Source: Beroe forskalii
Taxonomy: Eukaryota; Ctenophora; Nuda; Beroida; Beroidae
Length of the DNA stretch: 64,000 nt
Assembly (NCBI GenBank): GCA_011033025.1
Contig: WFMF01000560.1
Span: 6,031 to 70,030, forward strand
Direction: 5' to 3'
The notes under the pieces were generated by a model. The model was not told the origin of the DNA. It ran no database searches and worked only from the letters and a program-made list of their open reading frames with translations. This document shows, one piece after another, positions 50,401 to 55,337 of the stretch. Within the stretch, counting starts at the first letter, position 1. Every line of letters starts with the position of its first letter. The translations under genes were made by a program, and so were the position numbers.

Positions 50401-53400
50401 GAATTTGAGACTTTGCGTCAATTTCATTGAAGCTTTGAGCGTTGACGGAAGTTCAAGATAAAATGTTTCTGGCCTTTTAAGGGCATGATATTACTCAACA
50501 AATCATAAAACTAAGTACCCAGGAATCGAAGAATGTTGAACAAATGATGGTATGGAGCTGCAAGAAGCTGAAATCCTTTCAAATTCTCATTAAATTTGAC
50601 AGTAGATATTTATTGATGCTATCAACTGCACGGGCCCAAACCATTTAGGGACAGAAAGAAAATCTTTGGCATTGCATCACACACAGATACTTCGCCAATA
50701 CAGTCGTAAAATGCAGATAAATTTAACAAAATATGGTTTCTCAGTTGAATAGCTTTACAGCGGGGGGCGGAATGTAATGAGGGCAGTCTAAAGTATTGAA
50801 TAAGAATAGAGATAGTGAAAATCTTATAGAACTAGGTGGATGGATTTGAACCAGGTCATGAGTTTTGAGAAAAAAGTTTTTGTCACGGTAGTGAATCAAT
50901 TTCAGCACTTTTGATCAATTGTCGTCAAATTTGATGGTATAACGTAGTGTTGTAAGTAGTGTTGTAAAGTTTAAACTTCAAAACGTGGAGTGGAAAAGTG
51001 TGGAGGTTGTACGCCGTACGATGTCCCGTGAGAAAAGGTTAAAGCAACTCAGCGCAACGATTCCTCCCGAGAAAATATAATAAAAAAGTAAAAGCAAGCG
51101 ATGATCTCAAGCTCCTTGAATGCTTAAGCAGCCCCCTACTGAATGCGAAATGCAAATTCAAGGAGCGCCGTTGCACAAGATTAGGACCCAACTGCAGTCC
51201 ATATATGATCTAAACAGTTTGAAAACATGTTGCCCCGGTGAAAATGAGTATTATATTATATATACGTAGAAATAAAGGATAGAGAAATATGTAAGTATAT
51301 ATATAAAATATAAATGACATCCATTTTATTGTTAGTATGGTTAATATATATAATATTGTTGGTATCATTATCGTTAGCTCAAGGTGAGCGCGGAACCCAC
51401 CTTGGGAAACAGCCCTTTTCCCAGAAATAACGGATATATTCTAATCGATAAAATAGCTGATTCTAAACATGATATACAAGAAAGCATTCACCCTTCGGAG
51501 GCTCTCAGGTCATAAAAATGGGGACATTTTCTGAGTGAATAATGAGCATATTACTTTACAATTAGTCCAATGTGTGATATATAGAAACTCCCATCAAATC
51601 TAGGAATGATAACTATAGAATCTGTCAAACTAGGAATGTGTGTGTCGTGATGACAAGGAACGATACTACCAGTATAGTGTGCGGGAAAAGGGAAAACAAA
51701 CTCACCACGGATCAAGGAAAAAGGGTAAAATTCTCATCGTACACTCGACAAAATTTGAGCGATAATGATGACAGATGATGCACCTTGTTTTTATGTAGAA
51801 GTCACTAGTATCGTGTTTTTTGAATATCGTTTCAAAGATCAGAACACGGTATGAAAGTATGAATTGAGTACGAGTGGTAAGACAAGAATTTAAACTATTC
51901 TTTGTTGTCTAAAACATAAGAATATAACCAAATATAGCAATGCTGTGAGGTTGGTAGCATAGCTATTATCTTGAACTCAACTTTTTCCGCTACGGGCTAC
52001 CTTCACTTTTACCCCTACTCTTACCTTAACATAATTTACCATTTACACTTACATTTATTAAGCTCTTACTGCAAAATGATAGATGCAGGTAAATATTGAT
52101 TATATTGATCTCCACATTAGCCTTTTATTAATATTAAATTTTTTGTTTAGTAGATCCAATGATATTTTGTGGACACAGTGTAAGTCAAGGCAGTAATAGA
52201 TCAGCAATGAGCTTCATTACTTTTAAGATAATGCAGATATTTATACCAATATTATTTATCTTGCAATATGTCATTCAGACAACATTTACCAGGCCCCCAC
52301 TTCTCCAAAAGGATCACAAAGTAAGACAAGTGTCCGTATGTTTATACTTCAGCACGTGACCTCATGCATTTCTGTGCACAGAAGCTACATTAAAAGAAGC
52401 ATTGGATAATAATAATATATAATATTGACACATGTCGTTGATCTCCAATCCGACATGTCTTTGTGTTGAGCTCTACCATTAAATAATGAAATGTTATTAG
52501 TGCTCTGAAATGTTACATTTGATGCTGACGTCTGTAATAAATTATGCACCACGTATACCTTTCAGCCATTAATGACAAAATGATATTCAAATATTCAAAA
52601 GTCAAAATTATCTCTAAGTTGATGATCAATGGTGATGTTATGAATTTCATGGTTTCAAATAAATCAACCCAATGTATTTCACCAAAATAATTTAGAGGTC
52701 AGTCAATGACAGTGATCAGCAATTGAACATCATTAACATCTGTAAGACGCCCTAGATATGGGAAATGTGTACTGAAGGCAAACTCACGAATACTTAATAA
52801 AAAGCGAGGGCTCCGAGATGCATCACAACGTCAATGAACATGTTACTGGAGAGTAAAGAATTGACATTACATATAATCAAACTTGTGATATTAAATACCA
52901 CGCCCTTGATTACTCACAACAAAGACAACATTATTTAGTGAAACAAATCCTATTCAGGGGTTCATGACGAATACATAGAGAGCCTCAGTCCATCAATGTC
53001 ATTATACATGTTCATGTAATTGTTTGGCCACTAATTTCTTTGGGATAAGCTAACAATATATTTTCTTAGAATTCTCATTGATAATTTCATGATTTAACTT
53101 TTGAATTTTCAGTACCTAGAATAATGAAAGTGCTAGCACAGTATAGTGAAAGTCTTAGCAAACAATTAGGGATCCCCTTTATCAAACAGTTTGAAGGTTT
53201 GTCATGGTATGTACATATCAGCACAATTACAGATGATTTTTTTGTGATATTTGTCCCAGGAAATGATACGGCATACAGCAATTTCAATTTGCTATAAATA
53301 GGATCCACCCTACACTTTCTTGTATTTTGTTGCAATGTATACATTTCATGATCTGATATTATACTGTAATTGGAATTATATATTTCAGGGCAATATAAAA

Positions 53401-53968
53401 TATTAATTTCAAAGTCTAACGAGCTGATACTCACTTGGACCAAGTGTTGAACCTTCCCCCAGCACCACTGGGAAGGGTTTCAAATTTTGCAGGATTTTCT
53501 GAGTTAGGAATTGAGTAGCACCTGAAAATTATTAAAAACTTAGGAGGTAGAAACTCAAATGTTCAATTGATAGAAAACTTTTTTCATTGGAAGCTTTTAA
53601 AATCTAGCAATTAGGTATTGTAACATCATTGTGCATGCTGGATTTCAATCAATATCAAAATCTAAGATGTGTGTTTCAATAGAAGTTATACTAAAAGCAG
53701 CTCATGGAGCATGAGAATAAAATCAGTTTGAAAATCTAGTCTGAAGATTCAGATTCACTCACCTAGGAATGGAATCCATTGACTCCATAGAATCAAGAGA
53801 TTGCCGGGAGTTATTCATGAAAGTTCCTGAGTGAGGATAACTCAGGGAATCAAGGGATTCAAAGGATAGTGCACAACCAGGAGGATTAGGAGAAAAGAAG
53901 TCGTCAGATTCAGGGGATGATGATTCAGTGGCATCAGTTTCACTTTGAGACTGGTTCACTGATGACAT
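5263..53968 (-). CDS. Multi-exon Ras-family guanine nucleotide exchange factor (partial, 3' end off window)
   Basis: RasGEF proteins load GTP onto Ras/Rap-type GTPases at membranes. I rebuilt 26 exon segments, about 1,200 residues: 53,763-53,968; 53,435-53,521; 46,436-46,525; 46,085-46,242; 44,578-44,728; 42,529-42,691; 27,298-27,408; 26,158-26,229; 18,981-19,040; 18,692-18,826; 18,426-18,511; 18,228-18,291; 17,577-17,692; 17,278-17,416; 16,893-17,047; 16,631-16,778; 16,367-16,498; 16,106-16,215; 14,483-14,584; 13,996-14,291; 13,004-13,279; 12,648-12,814; 12,115-12,240; 6,131-6,299; 5,745-5,908; 5,263-5,473. Phases match at every junction except the 16,779-16,892 interruption. Order: Ser-rich N-terminus, about five ubiquitin-fold modules, Ser/Pro linker, REM, start of CDC25. 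The REM and CDC25 calls are firm; the module calls are by pattern (hydrophobic strand, helix, WYGIFL / YYGIYL strand like talin F0). Exons 1-6 are joined to the rest by phase only. The catalytic remainder lies beyond the left edge. Confidence 0.8.
5745..5908 (-). CDS. RasGEF exon: REM to CDC25 connector
   Basis: Reads LQREFMDFIHTCVLHDN then HYRVLRQKFLVVRGM; acceptor CTCCCCAG, donor AAG|GTACATG. Phase 1 in and 0 out, matching its neighbours. It lies where RasGEFs carry the end of REM and the hinge to CDC25. Confidence 0.85.
6131..6299 (-). CDS. RasGEF exon: second half of REM domain
   Basis: Begins AFTTPKQLLRKLVQRYHVP and includes GVINCLRLWVTDGHDFE. Joined to the preceding exon ending FVKVFLLTYQ it gives the classic REM string FLLTYxxFxTPxxLL. 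Donor GAGA|GTAAGTGAG. The acceptor TCCTCCGCAG is the last copy of a 27-bp tandem array. Confidence 0.93.
6287..6813 (-). repeat. 27-bp minisatellite, every unit a 3' splice site
   Basis: About 19 copies. On the minus strand a unit is CTCCCATTCCTCCGCAG|GCGTTTACAA: pyrimidine tract, AG, then the first exon bases. Most units are 27 bp; three are 31 bp (AAAGAATT variant). The exon-proximal copy supplies the acceptor of the REM exon at 6,299. Confidence 0.95.
8061..11381 (+). CDS. Secreted MACPF (membrane attack complex/perforin) domain protein
   Basis: Exons 8,061-8,113; 8,301-8,776; 8,947-9,030; 9,245-9,402; 9,623-9,803; 10,110-10,308; 10,482-10,537; 11,188-11,313 or through to TAA at 11,379-11,381. 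Phases agree throughout; about 460 residues. Exon 1 is a signal peptide (MRGCLLLTVTLLAITRV). The MACPF core is seen in FAVSVGIEGSYDAFSLAAS, the helical ENFRESVMDLTVQEIERLI segment, SFYARRLDLGGEV at the usual FGTH site (so the signature is degenerate), GGSVSTSTSYGY and ARWYVKGGDTTKW, then MWDLVKE...LEYQAYLENKW. A C-terminal beta-rich domain follows (IEGFRIKVSDRDHAYSSGK, DDVYIDNAGIKIDGEW). MACPF proteins oligomerise into membrane pores or serve as egg/defence proteins; the role here is unknown. The TAA overlaps an AATAAA. Nested inside a RasGEF intron on the opposite strand. Confidence 0.8.
9122..9244 (+). repeat. duplicated MACPF exon start plus dispersed CRE-core element
   Basis: At 9,122 (after CTACTGTAG) the sequence GCGGCAGCATGATGGGAGG copies the start of the real exon at 9,245 (GTGGCAACATGATGGGAGG) but degenerates after about 50 bp. 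Between the copies, 9,178-9,244 is a member of the dispersed ATGATAATGACGTCATC family; its end (CGCCTATTTTCCAATAG) forms the acceptor of the exon at 9,245. Confidence 0.75.
9403..9622 (+). mobile_element. introner-like element forming MACPF intron 4
   Basis: A 220-bp intron flanked by the direct repeat GCTGAGGT (9,397-9,404 and 9,617-9,624), with donor and acceptor both cut at GAG|GT inside the repeat. The interior begins TACCATTTCTCAATAAATCC and holds two ~107-bp units rich in CGGTTTCGGTT and GGTTAACCGG. The same sequence fills the intron at 10,309-10,481. Confidence 0.75.
10023..10109 (+). repeat. tandemly duplicated 45-bp acceptor region of a MACPF exon
   Basis: TTCAATCTTCCTCGATTTAA...TTTCCCGCAG occurs twice, with AGs at 10,064 and 10,109. 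The 45-bp offset keeps frame, and the interval is open, so either acceptor gives a continuous protein. Confidence 0.9.
10309..10481 (+). mobile_element. introner-like element forming MACPF intron 6
   Basis: A 173-bp intron bounded by the direct repeat TTGCAGGTA (10,303-10,311 and 10,476-10,484), with both splice sites at CAG|GT inside it. The interior begins TACCATTTCTTAATAAATCC and contains CGGTTTCGGTT/GGTTAACCGG blocks homologous to intron 4, same orientation. Confidence 0.75.
10871..11106 (+). pseudogene. degenerate tandem copy of the last MACPF exon and flanks
   Basis: Copy of 11,143-11,365 including upstream intron (CATGATTTTAGCATACCTAG) and downstream DNA (GATGAATTCAACAAATTAAT). The exon part has several indels, so its frame is broken, whereas the copy at 11,188-11,313 is intact. 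Confidence 0.85.
11923..12025. repeat. perfect 103-bp palindrome (51-bp arms, 1-nt spacer)
   Basis: The left arm starts GAATTTAGATTACCACTTAT and ends TTTAGCCACA; the right arm is its exact complement around C11974. It sits about 90 bp from the REM exon at 12,115. Identical arms imply recent origin or ongoing correction. Confidence 0.95.
12115..12240 (-). CDS. RasGEF exon: first half of REM domain
   Basis: Forty-two codons, phase 0 to 0, opening IKSGTFNRFIELLTDNN and ending DFVKVFLLTYQ. REM domains usually read KAGTLxxLVERLT...DFVKTFLLTYR. The segment between has an in-frame duplication (NRFIELLTDN then NRFMELMTDS), so the domain start is about 10 residues longer than normal. Acceptor TTTATTCTCCAG, donor CAG|GTAAATG. 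Confidence 0.93.
12213..12312 (-). repeat. 36-bp tandem repeat spanning the REM exon acceptor
   Basis: Three copies spaced exactly 36 bp (starts 12,213, 12,249, 12,285). A minus-strand unit runs from ATAAAGAGC through TTTAACCGG to TTTATTCTCCAG. Acceptors lie at 12,241 and 12,277; the upstream one would add 12 open codons in frame. Confidence 0.9.
12648..12814 (-). CDS. RasGEF exon: acidic lead-in to REM
   Basis: Encodes EPSTPPAPEKVVLRKPIERV, then YEEDDINIWDDDSELAKTLI and LEPDGK running into IKSGTF of the next exon. An acidic patch followed by xTLIxExxGxIKxGT is common just before REM domains. Acceptor CCTTCAG, donor AAG|GTGGGA. Confidence 0.85.
13004..13279 (-). CDS. RasGEF exon: Ser/Pro/Gly linker
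   Basis: Low-complexity linker with CSSSSPSPTPPP, a Gly/Val run (GGEGVGGNGVGVGGIGG) and LSLREQIQNSAAAAANQA. Acceptor TTTATTCCAG, donor GCAA|GTTAGT; phases agree with both neighbours. Probably disordered. Confidence 0.75.
13491..13962. mobile_element. TA-flanked MITE with CCTTATTG ends
   Basis: 472 bp, terminal inverted repeats starting CCTTATTGTAGGAAATTAAG, flanked by TA on both sides. It fills most of the 716-bp RasGEF intron 13,280-13,995, its right end 33 bp from the donor. It contains a perfect 36-bp palindrome at 13,741-13,776. Related termini occur at 35,188 and 60,291. Confidence 0.85.
13996..14291 (-). CDS. RasGEF exon: Pro/Ser-rich linker with SH3-type motifs
   Basis: About 98 residues rich in SPxxSP and PxxP (SPTSRDALSPSPPLASPS, SPLSPPLSPVGVSPLSP). 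Acceptor TTACCCCGCAG, donor ATAG|GTGAGAAG. High GC unlike the surroundings. Likely a disordered docking segment; partners cannot be inferred. Confidence 0.8.
14483..14584 (-). CDS. RasGEF exon: linker after the last ubiquitin-fold module
   Basis: Reads VLSPGTSLERPVNGVTRPS then RLWSRPSSLESNDFT. Acceptor CTGCTCCAG, donor CAC|GTCAGA (weak). Phase 2 in and out, consistent with neighbours. Confidence 0.7.
14930..15145 (+). promoter_or_regulatory. E-box cluster and TATA box upstream of basic protein gene
   Basis: Four CACGTGA(C) E-boxes at about 14,952, 14,974, 14,994 and 15,014, plus GTTGCTAGGCCACG (half RFX X-box-like), precede GTATATAAG at about 15,133. The ATG follows about 95 bp after the TATA box. 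Such a short TATA-driven intronless gene suggests strong cell-type-limited expression (inference). Confidence 0.55.
15231..16000 (+). pseudogene. Ser/Arg/Lys-rich basic protein gene, frame broken
   Basis: ATG at 15,231 (MESSLKSAPPTCSARSSF...) runs to a stop near 15,413. A second frame continues the same composition from about 15,378 (KSSAVKSAKHSRSKSCDHS) to TAA at 15,841-15,843, including TSDNKTKTKRSKKRSAVVS. A third frame carries a basic tail (QSSSSQSHNRGARRRRERAW) to TAG at 15,998. An internal duplication (about 15,503-15,605 versus 15,729-15,831) lies across the frame changes. Either a decayed gene, assembly indels or unrecognised introns. The composition resembles sperm nuclear basic or SR-type proteins, but no family is recognised. 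Nested in a RasGEF intron, opposite strand. Confidence 0.5.
16106..16215 (-). CDS. RasGEF exon: ubiquitin-fold module E, second half
   Basis: Reads VAAACILEYDNKTLDLTMCA then IKNKLSPDSSITINFKR. Acceptor ATTCCAG, donor AGAG|GTAATTG. The D-S-x-I-x-I-N strand ends the module. Confidence 0.78.
16367..16498 (-). CDS. RasGEF exon: ubiquitin-fold module E, first half
   Basis: Reads HRLKIYELHVSLGGDES, then FMVDFSMPLQQLHAIFCRYY. The strand-turn-strand-helix pattern matches the other modules (LxLxVxL...F.V.....L..L....). Acceptor GTTTCAG, donor AGG|GTGAGTT, phase 0 both ends. Confidence 0.8.
16631..17047 (-). CDS. RasGEF exon(s): ubiquitin-fold module D, interrupted by a 114-bp insertion
   Basis: Coding parts are 16,893-17,047 (DKIELRTRFRMFIFDLQV ... 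ITAGEVLRIITSTN) and 16,631-16,778 (CLDYPTSWYGIFLHDNERIP ... LVVHMIHQPLH). Joined at the repeated CAATTG they give one 303-bp reading, phase 0 to 0, forming a complete talin-F0-like module. Between them lie 114 bp with in-frame stops and no GT-AG pair at a usable position. Acceptor TTTTCACAG at 17,048, donor CTCCAT|GTGAGA at 16,630. Confidence 0.75.
16779..16892 (-). other. 114-bp insertion or non-canonical intron bounded by CAATTG
   Basis: Flanked by direct repeats CAATTG (16,779-16,784 and 16,893-16,898). Removing one repeat plus the interior restores frame exactly. No AG exists on the minus strand between about 16,855 and the downstream coding part, so a standard acceptor is unavailable. 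Confidence 0.6.
17278..17416 (-). CDS. RasGEF exon: ubiquitin-fold module C, second half
   Basis: Encodes KILLEVESRDESKWNYYGIY and LPSNDERQGGWMDDFKMLHS, then YSLKPV. The YYGIYL strand followed by an acidic loop and GGWMDD resembles the talin F0 segment FGLFLSDDDPKKGIW. Acceptor TTTTGCAG, donor GTG|GTGAGG. Confidence 0.82.
17577..17692 (-). CDS. RasGEF exon: ubiquitin-fold module C, first half
   Basis: Encodes LYLHVDIPDENRTVTVVVND then DVTVSELI; a beta-hairpin entering the helix of a ubiquitin fold. Acceptor TTTTCAG, donor AAG|GTGAATG. Confidence 0.82.
18228..18291 (-). CDS. RasGEF exon: ubiquitin-fold module B, end
   Basis: Encodes LRTDELVSYYNIQPSDVLEL. The closing D-x-L-E-L-R-T-R link to module C parallels the D-K-I-E-L-R-T-R link from C to D. 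Acceptor CCTTTCAG, donor AGA|GTAAGT. Confidence 0.8.
18426..18511 (-). CDS. RasGEF exon: ubiquitin-fold module B, middle
   Basis: Encodes IINSPKLKETDIKRRMEKFG then LYHPKYKVF. Acceptor CTTTCAG, donor GTTTT|GTAAGT, phase 0 in and 2 out. Confidence 0.8.
18692..18826 (-). CDS. RasGEF exon: ubiquitin-fold module B, start
   Basis: Encodes APTLHFRLISRDTSDQEVKV then AISLPPMVITAKYKVDSTTA and DLLST. Acceptor TCTGACCAG, donor ACG|GTTAGT. Confidence 0.82.
18981..19040 (-). CDS. RasGEF exon: ubiquitin-fold module A, end
   Basis: Twenty codons, RGGEDLNLSKELQLCTALEE, phase 0 to 0, between acceptor ATTTCAG and donor GAG|GTGAGA. It links the strand-loop of module A to the start of module B. Confidence 0.75.
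21634..21730 (-). repeat. CRE-core dispersed element
   Basis: Full-length minus-oriented copy: AACCCTGCGCGCGAAAG at one end, CTTGCTACATTGAGCTATGA and TAATGACATCATT in the middle, CACCTATATTTCTCGCG at the other. Confidence 0.7.
22009..22110 (+). promoter_or_regulatory. candidate promoter with two CCAATCAGAG boxes
   Basis: GCCAATCAGAG occurs at about 22,032 and 22,061, preceded by ATCATGTGATCATG and followed by a short GC-richer stretch. The secreted-protein ATG is 22,241. No TATA box seen. Confidence 0.5.
22241..23074 (+). CDS. Small secreted cysteine-containing protein, family unknown
   Basis: Two exons, 22,241-22,379 and 22,530-23,074, phase 1, about 227 residues. The N-terminus MRKTQALTLLTIFYLFGTVI is a signal peptide, followed by GTDDILSCYMVEQN. 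The mature part has about ten cysteines, including ECGKDEKCGGCQAL, and ends in a Trp/Phe-rich strand region (NWVFREGGYWFVKFVGGDG). No domain recognised. The ATG is chosen because it opens the signal peptide and lies in the CCAAT promoter context. The intron is 150 bp with ACAGGTGA at both junctions. Nested in a RasGEF intron on the opposite strand. Confidence 0.7.
24961..25066 (+). repeat. CRE-core dispersed element
   Basis: Plus-oriented copy running from AAACCCTGCGCGCTGAAAAT through TGCTATGATAATGACAAC to GCCGCCTATTTCTCGTGCGG. Confidence 0.7.
25548..25648 (-). repeat. CRE-core dispersed element
   Basis: Minus-oriented copy: TTAAGATGACATCATTATCA near one end and ATTATCGCGCGCGTCT near the other. 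Confidence 0.6.
26158..26229 (-). CDS. RasGEF exon: ubiquitin-fold module A, middle
   Basis: Twenty-four codons, FTNVTLIRYKLCPGLVLQDC then LDFW; acceptor TGTTTTCAG, donor TGG|GTAAGTT; phase 0 to 0. Confidence 0.8.
27298..27408 (-). CDS. RasGEF exon: ubiquitin-fold module A, start
   Basis: Thirty-seven codons including VKLPAFIMCSKKGLGKEI and FNLPPTTKLYNLIAEIEK, the beta-hairpin and first helix of a ubiquitin fold. Acceptor TCCTTCAG, donor AAG|GTAAGA. The frame is open upstream to an ATG at 27,486, so an intronic start would also be readable. Confidence 0.82.
28620..28760 (-). promoter_or_regulatory. candidate promoter: CCAAT boxes, CACGTGAC E-boxes, GCCGCCATC
   Basis: On the minus strand: CCAATCACC, GCCAATCAA and GCCAATCAGA (three CCAAT boxes), TCACGTGAC twice, CGCCGCCATCTCG (YY1-type) and TCGCGAG. 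This dense set is typical of CpG-type promoters. It lies about 1.2 kb upstream of the first core ubiquitin-fold exon, so it may drive a shorter RasGEF isoform. Confidence 0.55.
31213..31300 (+). repeat. CRE-core dispersed element
   Basis: AAACCGCGCGCGCGAAAAT, then ATTTGTTACATTGCACTATC and GTAATGACGACATTTAACC. Confidence 0.65.
32668..32744 (-). repeat. CRE-core dispersed element
   Basis: Well-kept minus-oriented copy: CGCAGAAAATAGGCGGTTAA, GATGACATCATTATCAAAGC, GTGGTAAGTTGATAA and CGCGCGCGCGGTTTA. Confidence 0.75.
34229..34285 (+). repeat. CRE-core dispersed element (partial)
   Basis: CATCAACTTGCTACTTTGG, then GCTATGATGATGACGTCATC and ACAACTACTTGACAT. Lacks the CGCG end. Confidence 0.6.
35036..35098 (+). 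repeat. CRE-core dispersed element (partial)
   Basis: CGTCATCAACACACCACTTT, GTGCTATGATAATGACGTCA, TCACAACCCCCC. A shorter copy follows at about 35,430-35,480. Confidence 0.65.
35188..35373. mobile_element. short TA-flanked MITE with CCTTATT ends
   Basis: 186 bp with ends CCTTATTACATG and CAATAAGG, TA on both sides, interior rich in TTAAGAAA motifs. Ends match the elements at 13,491 and 60,291. Confidence 0.65.
37572..37625 (+). repeat. CRE-core dispersed element (partial)
   Basis: CGTCATCAAATAACCACTG, then CATGATAATGACGTCACTCT and CAATCACCTATTTAGTGGG. Confidence 0.55.
38509..38660. repeat. ~10-bp tandem repeat (CGCCACGGTGA)
   Basis: About a dozen CGCCACGGTGA / CGCCACGAAGA units extend beyond the left arm of the adjacent inverted repeat. 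Long open frames across it reflect the repeat, not a gene. Confidence 0.85.
38660..39385. repeat. long inverted repeat (~306-bp arms, ~110-bp loop)
   Basis: Arms 38,660-38,965 and 39,077-39,385 are near-identical in inverted orientation, ending at the loop with CTGATCATAGGT / ACCTATGATCAG; one arm has a 3-bp extra TCT. A direct repeat (AAAGTTTGTGAACCTCAATC) flanks the region at about 38,028 and 39,590. Confidence 0.9.
42424..42575 (-). repeat. triplicated splice-donor region
   Basis: The exon end TTGGGGCTTTCAAAGAAGT, then AAAGTCAAG|GTGAGTG, occurs three times, with donors after 42,529, 42,482 and 42,424. Only the first keeps the exon open; using the others meets a TAA. Confidence 0.9.
42529..42691 (-). 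CDS. RasGEF exon leading into module A
   Basis: Encodes QSGASYLTGTTNELRLSGTA then EELRFEETEQVSLSRSRSP and LSDIGAFKEVKVK. Acceptor TTCTATTTCAG, donor AAG|GTGAGTG; phase 2 in, 0 out. The final KVKVK runs directly into VKLPAF of the next exon, completing a beta strand. Confidence 0.75.
42692..42990 (-). repeat. triplicated 3' splice-site segment
   Basis: TATTTCAG|GCAAxxTxGTxxCAGCTACC occurs at acceptors 42,692 (used), 42,852 and 42,974. The spacer DNA between is a purine-rich low-complexity stretch on the plus strand (GAGAGGAGAGG). Offsets of 160 and 122 bp are not multiples of three. Confidence 0.85.
44578..44728 (-). CDS. RasGEF exon 5
   Basis: Encodes GVPDNSTPKTPLSYCTKNYL then WYPDSLTSSSDSLFIGHKQD and FRSICWSQQR. 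Donor GCAG|GTCAGTC. The start is ambiguous: the phase-correct cut is CTCAAGAG|GGGTTCC, and the adjoining minisatellite offers further acceptors in the same frame. Confidence 0.65.
44700..45960 (-). repeat. 42-bp minisatellite, units carrying 3' splice sites
   Basis: About 30 units, the regular ones exactly 42 bp. A minus-strand unit reads CCCCTAAACCCCCTCTCCCC then CACAG|GTGTTCCAGACAATG, i.e. branch-like CTAAAC, pyrimidine tract and AG. In the exon frame each unit encodes GVPDNAPLNPLSPT. Extended open frames here come from the repeat. Confidence 0.95.
46085..46242 (-). CDS. RasGEF exon 4
   Basis: Encodes RTLKLNKSVQSVRMDLDAEK then PSSRQFHSCDALDTIGDMMS and DTRTVTAVVSR. Acceptor CTCCTTTAACAG, donor AGAG|GTATGC; phase 2 in, 1 out. 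No domain recognised. Confidence 0.75.
46436..46525 (-). CDS. RasGEF exon 3
   Basis: Encodes STWKKRYSLIGKSENNLLDL then SSHKLRNAF. WKKRYSLIG resembles the first strand of PH domains, but no full PH fold follows. Acceptor CTCCCTAG, donor TCAG|GTGATT. Confidence 0.72.
46526..53434 (-). other. RasGEF intron of ~6.9 kb
   Basis: No gene recognised. Contains CRE-core copies at about 47,439-47,523, 47,578-47,636 and 47,683-47,760. A short duplication occurs at 49,825-49,940 (AGGAACAGGATCAG... CATATT, CGGAACGTATGTACCTAG twice). The rest is AT-rich single-copy-looking DNA. Confidence 0.6.
47683..47760 (-). repeat. CRE-core dispersed element
   Basis: Minus-oriented copy: TGTGACGTCATTATCATACA, AAGCGTGGCAAGTTGA, TTTTTTCGCGTGCGAGGTT. 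A plus copy is at 47,578-47,636 and a decayed one at 47,439-47,523. Confidence 0.65.
53435..53521 (-). CDS. RasGEF exon 2
   Basis: Encodes CYSIPNSENPAKFETLPSGA then GGRFNTWS. Acceptor AATTTTCAG, donor CCAA|GTGAGTA; phase 2 in and out, fitting exons 1 and 3. Confidence 0.72.
53763..53968 (-). CDS. RasGEF exon 1 with start codon
   Basis: First ATG of the open frame at 53,968, giving MSSVNQSQSETDATESSSPE, then SDDFFSPNPPGCALSFESLD and a Ser/Met-rich tail. Acidic, Ser-rich, probably disordered and phosphorylated (inference). Donor CCTAG|GTGAGTG. The frame is open about 30 bases upstream without another ATG. Confidence 0.7.
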
Positions 53969-55031
53969 GCTGATGACTTTCACATTAATCAACCTCAAAT
54001 TTGATTAATATTACTTGCTTGGAAGTAGTTCCCTCAGAGTTAGTTACCTTTTGACATGTTCAGAATATACCCTTTATGAGGGAAGTGTCACTGTTTATTA
54101 CATCTCTGTCTGTTTTATCTTGATTTCTGGACTGGTTTTGGGAGAAACAGACAAAAAACAGACAAGCCTGATTGTCTGCTTTTGAAAAGCAGATAAAAAG
54201 AACAAACAAACATGTCCATTTTTAAAATTGACAGAAAATTTAACATTATAACAAATACAAACAATAAGCAGTTACATGTTGAAGTGGTGACTGTATACAG
54301 CAACCTACATGGTCAAGGCAACAGCCGAGAATGTGTTACAAGTTGGATAATGGACAGGGCGTGCCGAGTTCATTATGGTAGGTATACAGTCACAGCTGAG
54401 ATCATGGAACTGGATTATACCCCAACTGGAGACAGGTGGAACCGACTTTTCTACAGCCAAACGACTGTATTTCTTCCCAATTAGGTCTGATGGCCCTCGT
54501 CCGGATTCAACACTTATAAAGTAGATTTCATTTTAAGATTTTTTGAACTGTTATTCAGTGGAGACCGTATAACCAAACTTACACGGTCACTAAAACAAGC
54601 TTGGGAGGGGTATAATATAATATTATGACCCAACCTATTTTGACACACCCCATGGCCCCAAATTCAAAATCTGAACATTAAAAAGCTATTTGAAGCCCTA
54701 AAATATAAAGGGCCAATAATGTATTGGAGTAATAGCAGTGAAAACACAAAGCAACAAAATATTGGCCCACTTAATGTGAAATGTGAACAAACAGGCATGT
54801 CTATTTTGTCCTTTCTGTTCAGTTTTCGAAAGCAGACAAAACAGACAAATTAAACTAAACAGAGAAATCAACATGTCTGTCTAGACTGCTTTTAAAAAGT
54901 GGAAAAATGGAAAAATCAGAGAAAACATGTCTGTTTTGTTCAATTTGTCTGTTTCATATGCTCACATTTCATGAAAAGTAGTGTATCATCAAAGTAAAAT
55001 AGTAGAGCAAGTTTAAGTTTCATTCAGGCAG

Positions 55032-55337
55032 GTGGTCATTACACCCGACGGTGCTATATCCTGGTACCAGGGGGTATTCAAAATAGCACTCTTATCTTAC
55101 AAAGCACTCAATGGCCAAGCTCCACTTTATATCCAGGACATGTTTTGTTACTCTTATCAAGGCTATAGACCAAAATTAATGACTCCAGCGATGAACACCT
55201 CATATATTGGCCCCAAGATTATCAATAGCCTTCCTGCTCACATCACCTCAGCTGAAAGCACAGAGTCATTCAAAAAACATTTGAAAACGTACCTTTTCAA
55301 TCTGACCATTTCTGAAACTGTGAAACTGACAAAGTGA
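55032..55337 (+). mobile_element. non-LTR retrotransposon remnant (C-terminal end of RT ORF)
   Basis: Encodes FKIALLSYKALNGQAPLYIQ then GPKIINSLPAHITSAES and FKKHLKTYLF, the conserved tail of CR1/L2/Jockey-type ORF2 proteins. No RT core precedes it, so this is a short remnant. Confidence 0.85.
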
